DNA from: Verrucomicrobiota bacterium
GTDB taxonomy: Bacteria; Verrucomicrobiota; Verrucomicrobiia; Chthoniobacterales; UBA10450
Length of the DNA stretch: 10,791 bases
Assembly: GCA_003218815.1 (NCBI GenBank)
Contig: QHON01000188.1
Location: 1 to 10,791, forward strand
Reading direction: 5' to 3'
Under the pieces are notes generated by a model. That model saw only the letters and a list, made by a program, of their open reading frames with translations, was not told the origin of the DNA and did not search any database. Position numbers and translations under genes: made by a program. Each line of letters begins with the position of its first letter. The first letter of the stretch is position 1. Shown here in pieces: positions 6,517-10,791 of this stretch.

Positions 6517-6983
6517 CGATGATACGCGGGATGACCTTTCTTCACTGCCACAAAAATTCCGCGGCAAGCGGCACAAACTTTTCCACCGGCGCTCAGTGTG
6601 CCTTCAATGGTTGCGCGCTCATCTGTTAGATCGACAACCTTTGCGGAAAGAAACACCAATCCATCCGTTGGCGTTGGCCGCAGCAACTTGATCGCGTATT
6701 CCGCCGTAACAGTGCATGGCGGGTGATCCTCGTCCGCGCGCTTCATCAGATGATAAGCCGCGGTCCAATTGCAATGGCAATCGAGCAACGTGCCGATGAC
6801 TCCACCATTCAAAACTCCGGGAAAAGCTTCGTACTTTTTCTCCGGTTTCCACTCTGCGAGCACCTCGTCATTTTTTGGAAAACTGCGAATGTGTAAACCG
6901 TCCGGGTTCGCTGGGCCGCATCCCCAGCAGGCGTTATTTGGCGCATAACGTTCCTGAAGTGAGAGCGAATCCTGCTCTGACAT
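6510..6983 (-). CDS. PaaI-type hotdog-fold acyl-CoA thioesterase
   Basis: A 157-residue single hotdog domain without signal peptide, so cytoplasmic. The N-terminal CWGCG (19-23) with NPDGLHI is typical of this group. LNGGVIGTLLDCH (58-70) takes the place of the family's HGG...LD(E/G) catalytic loop, with Asn59 where many members have His and Asp68 as the likely catalytic acid. Later strands are AEYAIKLLRPTPTD and ATIEGTLSAGGKVCA. Enzymes of this type hydrolyse acyl-CoA to the free acid and CoA. Placed 14 bp after prpC and overlapping the next gene by 7 bp, it may serve propionate or 2-methylcitrate metabolism, for example by releasing CoA from accumulated propionyl-CoA (inference). No ribosome site is obvious. 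Confidence 0.88.
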   Translation of the reverse strand: MSEQDSLSLQERYAPNNACWGCGPANPDGLHIRSFPKNDEVLAEWKPEKKYEAFPGVLNGGVIGTLLDCHCNWTAAYHLMKRADEDHPPCTVTAEYAIKLLRPTPTDGLVFLSAKVVDLTDERATIEGTLSAGGKVCAACRGIFVAVKKGHPAYHRW

Positions 6984-6984
6984 T

Positions 6985-7012
6985 CAAGATCGCGATCTTA
7001 TCGCCGATCTTG
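6985..7012. other. Overlapping inverted repeats at the prpC/thioesterase junction
   Basis: CAAGATCG (6985-6992) pairs with CGATCTTG (7005-7012) across 12 bases. Within it AAGATCGCGATCTT (6986-6999) is a perfect 14-bp palindrome. Both cover the prpC stop and end two bases before the thioesterase start codon, so they could alter its translation or mRNA decay. The longer pair and the inner palindrome exclude each other. Confidence 0.55.
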
Positions 7013-8149
7013 CGTGCCATCCGAACCTGATCCCGGATACGGTCGCATCTTCGGCCCAACGTAACGAGAACGCGGCCGGATCAAACGATTGTTGTCGTGC
7101 TGTTCGGTTACATGCGCACACCAGCCGGCAACACGGGAAGCGGCGAAAATCGGCGTGTTTAGCTCAGGTGGAAAACCAAGCATCCAAAATACCGGCGCGG
7201 CATAAAGATCGACATTCGCGCACAGATGTTTTTCGCGTTCCATTGTCTCTTCGAGTTTCTCGCAAATCGGAATCCACTGCTCCTTGGCCGTCCGTTTGCC
7301 GAGGTCGCGGCCAATTTCACGCATCAGCGGGACACGCGAGTCCCCTTCCTTGTAAACACGATGCCCGAAACCCATTATCTTCTCTTTGGTGGCAAGCTTC
7401 TTTTTCAGCCAAGCTTCCGCCCGATCAGGCGTCCCAATCTCCTCGAGCATCTTCATCGATTCCTCATTCGCGCCTCCGTGCAACGGACCTTTCAATGTCG
7501 CGCACGCAGAAGTAACCGCAGCGTAAATTCCGGCCAGCGTCGAAGCCGTCACGCGTGCCGCGAAGGTTGAGGCGTTGAACTCATGATCTGCGTAGAGAAC
7601 AAGAATCGTGTCGAGCATTCGGATTTGCCACGCTTGCGGCACTGCTCCGGTTAATTTGTAAAAAAAGTTTCCTGCGTGCGTGAGATCAGGCCTTTCCGGC
7701 AAAGGGTCGTCACCATGCGAGATTCGCCAGCCGTCCGTGATCAAGGTCGACACCCGCGCGATCAACCGAATCGATTTGCGAATATTCGCCGCGTGCGAGT
7801 TATCGCTCACTTCGCTGTCGAAGGCGCTTAACATCGATACGCCGGTGCGCAGCATATCCATCGGATGCGTCGTTCGCGGCATGAGTCGCAGCATTTCGAT
7901 GACCGGCTCTGGCAACTCGCGCTCCGCCGCAATTTGTCGGGCAAACTGCGCAAGCTGTTTCACATCCGGCAGCTCGCCGTTGAGCAGAAGAAAGGCGACT
8001 TCCTCAAAGCTTGCCCGCTGCGCCATTTCATGAATGTCGTAGCCGCGATACATCAGTCCGGCATTTGGATCGACCCAGCAGATCGCGGTTTCGCCGGCGA
8101 TAACGCCCGCCAAACCCGGGCTGTACTCTGGTTTGTTTTCAGTGCTCAT
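6998..8149 (-). CDS. prpC: 2-methylcitrate synthase
   Basis: A 383-residue citrate-synthase family enzyme that condenses propionyl-CoA with oxaloacetate to 2-methylcitrate, the entry step of the methylcitrate cycle in the cytoplasm. It has the short form typical of PrpC, without the N-terminal domain of long GltA. Visible catalytic residues are His189 (LYADHEFNAST), His224 (GPLHGGANE), His263 (GFGHRVYK) and Asp314 (NVDLYAAP). The N-terminus SPGLAGVIAGETAI is typical of the branch. The clean ribosome site (AAGGTGA, 10 bases before ATG) fixes the start. It follows prpB by 41 bp. Family members may accept acetyl-CoA as well, so the name rests on the neighbouring prpB and prpD rather than on a specificity residue. 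Confidence 0.93.
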   Translation of the reverse strand: MSTENKPEYSPGLAGVIAGETAICWVDPNAGLMYRGYDIHEMAQRASFEEVAFLLLNGELPDVKQLAQFARQIAAERELPEPVIEMLRLMPRTTHPMDMLRTGVSMLSAFDSEVSDNSHAANIRKSIRLIARVSTLITDGWRISHGDDPLPERPDLTHAGNFFYKLTGAVPQAWQIRMLDTILVLYADHEFNASTFAARVTASTLAGIYAAVTSACATLKGPLHGGANEESMKMLEEIGTPDRAEAWLKKKLATKEKIMGFGHRVYKEGDSRVPLMREIGRDLGKRTAKEQWIPICEKLEETMEREKHLCANVDLYAAPVFWMLGFPPELNTPIFAASRVAGWCAHVTEQHDNNRLIRPRSRYVGPKMRPYPGSGSDGTQDRR

Positions 8150-8159
8150 CTTGTTTCTC

Positions 8160-8166
8160 TCACCTT
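8160..8166 (-). promoter_or_regulatory. Ribosome binding site of prpC
   Basis: On the minus strand AAGGTGA stands 10 bases before the prpC ATG (8147-8149) in the 41-bp prpB-prpC gap. It is the best Shine-Dalgarno match in the cluster; neighbouring genes lack a clear one, so prpC may be the most strongly translated gene. Confidence 0.6.
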
Positions 8167-8190
8167 AGCAGCGATACGCGCGTGGACAAA

Positions 8191-9063
8191 CTATCGGTCG
8201 CCGACGGGCGACCAATTTTCCGCATTCGGGTCGTAATCGAGCAGATCGTACAGTTCCTTGCGCGTTTGCATTTTTTTGATCCAATCCGATTGCGTGCCGC
8301 GCTCTTTTAAATCGCGCAAGAACTCTTCGCTTGCTTTCATTGAAACGCGAAACGCGCTCATCGGGAAAATTACCATCCTGTATCCAAAATCAGAGAGCTC
8401 CTGAAATGAGAGCAGAGGGCTTTTACCAAACTCAGTCATATTGGCGAGGAGCGGCGCTTGGATTTCTTTGGCAAAATCGCGGAATTCGTCCGCGCTTTGT
8501 AACGCCTCCGGAAAAATGGCATCCGCCCCGGCTTCGACATAACTCCTCACCCGCTTGACTGTACTATCGAAGCCTTCCACGCTGCGCCCGTCTGCCCTGG
8601 CGACGATTAAGAAATCTGGATCGCTCCGCGCCCCCAGCGCGGCCCTGATTTTCCCAACCATTTCGTCCACGTCGACAAGATCTTTCCCAGCGAGATGCCC
8701 ACAGCGTTTCGGAAATTCCTGATCTTCAATGTGACAACCGGCGAGACCAGCTCGCTCGAGTTCACGAACTGTCCGCACCACATTCTCCGCTCCGCCAAAT
8801 CCAGTATCCGCATCGACAATTGCCGGAATGTCAATGGCGGTTGCAACGTAACCAGCGAGTTGCACCACTTCGGTGAGCGTGAGCAACCCGATGTCTGGCA
8901 CGCCCGCCGTCGCATTGGCCATCCCAGCGCCGCTGATATAAACGGCGTCGAACCCAGCATGTTCCACTTGCCGCGCGATGGCGCCGTTCGGGACACCCGG
9001 CATCGCAATACAACCTTTCGCGATCAGTTGCCGCAGCGATGCGCCTTTGCTTTTTCTTGTCAT
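8191..9063 (-). CDS. prpB: 2-methylisocitrate lyase
   Basis: A 290-residue TIM-barrel enzyme that splits 2-methylisocitrate to pyruvate and succinate, the last step of the methylcitrate cycle. Family landmarks: DADTGFG (84-90), giving the metal-binding aspartates, HIEDQ (111-115) and the catalytic loop PKRCGH (118-123) with Cys121. KRCGH is the PrpB form, whereas isocitrate lyase has KKCGH and is much longer. E. coli PrpB has 296 residues, so length fits. The start ATG at 9063 has no clear ribosome site; a 53-bp palindrome lies 14-67 bases upstream. It sits between prpD and prpC in the same direction. Confidence 0.95.
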   Translation of the reverse strand: MTRKSKGASLRQLIAKGCIAMPGVPNGAIARQVEHAGFDAVYISGAGMANATAGVPDIGLLTLTEVVQLAGYVATAIDIPAIVDADTGFGGAENVVRTVRELERAGLAGCHIEDQEFPKRCGHLAGKDLVDVDEMVGKIRAALGARSDPDFLIVARADGRSVEGFDSTVKRVRSYVEAGADAIFPEALQSADEFRDFAKEIQAPLLANMTEFGKSPLLSFQELSDFGYRMVIFPMSAFRVSMKASEEFLRDLKERGTQSDWIKKMQTRKELYDLLDYDPNAENWSPVGDR

Positions 9064-9077
9064 GTCAAAGGAGAGGG

Positions 9078-9130
9078 GTAGAGGCGATTGACCTCAATCG
9101 CCCGTCAGCGGTTCGGTGAATCGCCTCTAC
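9078..9130. repeat. 53-bp palindromic element with two alternative hairpins
   Basis: GTAGAGGCGATT (9078-9089) is a perfect 12-bp inverted repeat of AATCGCCTCTAC (9119-9130) across 29 bases. Within the left half GGCGATTG (9083-9090) pairs over ACCT with CAATCGCC (9095-9102), an 8-bp stem that excludes the outer one. It fills most of the 75-bp gap between prpD and prpB. It may be a dispersed REP-type repeat or a regulatory RNA switch between the two genes. Confidence 0.75.
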
Positions 9131-9138
9131 AATTGTTC

Positions 9139-10509
9139 TCATTTCTGTTTCATGTCGACCGCCTTTATCAACTCATCAACGTTCTTCGCTTCATCCAATT
9201 TCCATACAAGATCGACAATTCCGCGTGCTCGCTCTGCGCCGATCGTAGGCGAGACGAGCGCAAAGAATTTTTTCTCGACCTCGGAGTCCTTTAACCGGTT
9301 CTTCGCATGTCCCAATGGATAGTCGACCCGCCTCGTCAGTTGCCGGCCGTCATCAAGATCGACATGGACGATGTTCGCGACCGCGTCCGGATATATTGCA
9401 CTCAACTCTGCATTTCGCTTCACCTTTACAGTCTCCAAAAATCTCCAGACCTGCGGATCCGCGAAGCGCTCAGGCTCGAATTGTTTGTTTGTCACGTCGC
9501 CGTCAATGAGGGCGATTGCCGTGATGTAAGGCAAGCTATGATCCGCTGTCTCACGCGTATTCGGCTTCCATTTCTCCGGTTCGCTTCCGATAATTTCCAC
9601 AGCCGCATCATGACTCTCAATCGTGACCGATTTTACCCGCGCAAGATCGGCGATTTCTTTGCGCAAAAACAATGCCGCTTCAATGGCGCTCTGGCTGTGA
9701 TATTCCGCTGGCCAATATTTGATGCTCGTTTTTAAAATCATTGCCGCTGGACCATGCTCCGATTTCGGCAATGGAACGGCGAATTTTTCTCCGAGATTGC
9801 CTAACGACACGCCAAGTTGTTTCTCGAAACCCATTTGCCCTTCGAAAATCGGACCCGGGCCGGTCATGCCAGCACGTGCGAGCAGCGCGGAATAAACACC
9901 GTGCCGGGCGGCAGTAGCAAACGCGACACCCTTCCAGTGAGAAAGCTCCCCGACCCGCGCCTGACGCATCGCCGCCCCAGCCACGCCTGCAATGTTCACG
10001 GCGTGACGCGTTCTGTCAGGATCGAGATTCATTAAACGCGCACAGGCCAGCGCGGTTGAAAACGCACCGTAGGTCACATGATCCCACCCGCGCGCGCGAA
10101 TGCTCGCCGCATCGCAGAAGCGGCATTGCACTTCGTAGGCGAGCGCGATCGCAGTGATCAATTCCGGCCCGGTCGCGCCGAAGCTTTCCGCGACCGCCAG
10201 CGCGGCGGAAATATTGTCGCTCGGATGCGCCGGTTCCTTCGACAAATAGGTATCGTTGTAATCGAAATAGCGAATGCAACACCCATTCGCGAACGCAGCC
10301 CAGTCCGGTGGCGCCTTATGACTGGTACCGATAATTGTCGAGCCTCGTTTCGCCGAAAACTCCGACGCAACCTCGCGCGCAATCCGGCAGGGCTCTTCCT
10401 TCCACGCCCCGAGTGCGCAGCCTAACGAGTCAATCACGCGTCGCTTCACTTCGTGTACCACTTCGGGGGAAAGCTCCGCAAACTCAAGCGCGCAAGCGTA
10501 ATCAGCCAA
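9139..10509 (-). CDS. prpD: 2-methylcitrate dehydratase (MmgE/PrpD family)
   Basis: A 456-residue MmgE/PrpD-family protein that removes water from 2-methylcitrate to give 2-methylaconitate; an aconitase then rehydrates it. Marks: VIDSLGCALGAW (25-36), YFDYNDTYLSKEPAHPS (81-97), the most typical signature, and ARGWDHVTYGAF followed by the HAVNIAGVAG region. The E. coli enzyme is 483 residues. The start is doubtful: the first start codon in this frame after the upstream stop (TGA at 10594-10596) that I would accept is TTG at 10509, yet the frame stays open upstream and TTLAHRLADYA looks like family sequence that continues through it, with no ATG or GTG. So the true N-terminus may lie 10-25 residues upstream. 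It is the first gene of the minus-strand set and divergent from the ligase. Confidence 0.92.
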   Translation of the reverse strand: MADYACALEFAELSPEVVHEVKRRVIDSLGCALGAWKEEPCRIAREVASEFSAKRGSTIIGTSHKAPPDWAAFANGCCIRYFDYNDTYLSKEPAHPSDNISAALAVAESFGATGPELITAIALAYEVQCRFCDAASIRARGWDHVTYGAFSTALACARLMNLDPDRTRHAVNIAGVAGAAMRQARVGELSHWKGVAFATAARHGVYSALLARAGMTGPGPIFEGQMGFEKQLGVSLGNLGEKFAVPLPKSEHGPAAMILKTSIKYWPAEYHSQSAIEAALFLRKEIADLARVKSVTIESHDAAVEIIGSEPEKWKPNTRETADHSLPYITAIALIDGDVTNKQFEPERFADPQVWRFLETVKVKRNAELSAIYPDAVANIVHVDLDDGRQLTRRVDYPLGHAKNRLKDSEVEKKFFALVSPTIGAERARGIVDLVWKLDEAKNVDELIKAVDMKQK

Positions 10510-10616
10510 TCGATGAGCAAGCGTTGTCCGAGCAAGCGAACGCAGAGGGGGTGCGTCACGGCCTTCAGCGAGCCCCTGCGGTTGCCCTGCAATTCAAAAC
10601 CGGGCACACTTCCCAC
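10510..10616. other. Divergent gap between prpD and the CoA ligase
   Basis: These 107 bases separate prpD from the ligase start and should carry both promoters, but I see no convincing -10/-35 pair in either direction. Three copies of GCAAGCG lie at 10492-10498, 10517-10523 and 10532-10538, and the last two are 15 bp apart as GAGCAAGCG. At the right end TTCCC (10610-10614) and GGGAA (10621-10625) flank the proposed GTG, next to GGAATTCC (10622-10629). Any could be operators; none is proven. Part may be coding for prpD. Confidence 0.35.
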
Positions 10617-10791
10617 GTGAGGGAATTCCAATTCGGAGGAGAATTTGTCTGGCGCCCCACGCCAGAGCTTATTGCGCAATCCAATTTGCAGCGCTTCATC
10701 AACAAGCATGCGCTTGGCTCTTATGACGAGCTGATGCGAAGATCGACAACGGACATCGCCTGGTTCTGGGACACCGTCCTATGCGATCTCG
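10617..10791 (+). CDS. Start of an acetyl/propionyl-CoA synthetase-type ligase, cut by the window end
   Basis: The last 58 codons read VREFQFGGEFVWRPTPE, then LIAQSNLQRFINKHALGS, YDELMRRSTTDIAWFWDTV and LCDL. The WRPTP...SN..RF block, YDEL and the WFWD motif are typical of the N-terminal domain of ATP-dependent acyl-CoA synthetases such as acetyl- and acetoacetyl-CoA synthetases. Such an enzyme activates acetate or propionate through an acyl-adenylate. Sitting divergently beside prpD, it may be a PrpE-like propionate activator (inference). The GTG at 10617 is chosen because family homology starts just after it; a GTG at 10551 in the same frame is the alternative. No good ribosome site precedes 10617. 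The catalytic part lies beyond the window, so specificity cannot be judged. Confidence 0.75.
   Translation, partial: MREFQFGGEFVWRPTPELIAQSNLQRFINKHALGSYDELMRRSTTDIAWFWDTVLCDL

Noticed and set aside
6517..6576. Upstream extension of the beta-lactamase fusion to 6576
   Set aside because: It adds 20 polar residues before a clean signal peptide and extends 60 bases further into the thioesterase gene.
10492..10538. CRISPR-like repeats GCAAGCG
   Set aside because: Only seven bases, three copies and uneven spacing; at least one lies within prpD coding sequence.

Overview
The window looks like ordinary bacterial chromosome of moderately high GC from an environmental organism. Protein flavour hints at the Verrucomicrobiota/Acidobacteriota range: a secreted repeat protein with an S74 chaperone domain, a DUF6717 protein, a complete Ada and a methylcitrate cluster. 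This placement is an impression from protein style; no marker gene was compared.

Left part (1-1660): an unrecognised three-helix membrane protein on the + strand converges on a small minus-strand pair, a 30-residue single-helix membrane peptide followed by a DUF6717 protein. An intact tRNA-Arg(TCT) lies on the + strand beside them. Middle (1660-3090): one secreted S74-type protein with five 17-residue repeats sits between the intact tRNA and a decayed second copy of the same tRNA. The layout suggests an old duplication or integration scar.

Right part (3103-10509): seven genes run on the minus strand with short gaps or overlaps. In transcription order they are prpD, prpB, prpC, a PaaI-type thioesterase, a secreted class A beta-lactamase fused to a dienelactone-hydrolase-like domain, a DUF1203 protein and ada. 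The first three are methylcitrate cycle genes: PrpC condenses propionyl-CoA with oxaloacetate, PrpD dehydrates methylcitrate, and PrpB cleaves methylisocitrate to pyruvate and succinate. At the right edge, divergent from prpD, begins an acetyl/propionyl-CoA synthetase-type ligase cut by the window end, which would supply propionyl-CoA. The thioesterase may relieve acyl-CoA build-up (inference). ada and DUF1203 overlap by 4 bp and probably form a separate unit for alkylation repair.

The most notable items are the beta-lactamase/hydrolase fusion with both active sites apparently intact and a carbapenemase-like cysteine pair, the tRNA/pseudo-tRNA bracket around the S74 gene, a 53-bp two-state palindrome between prpD and prpB, and a 30-codon membrane peptide gene. 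I found no CRISPR array, transposase, integrase or obvious defence system.
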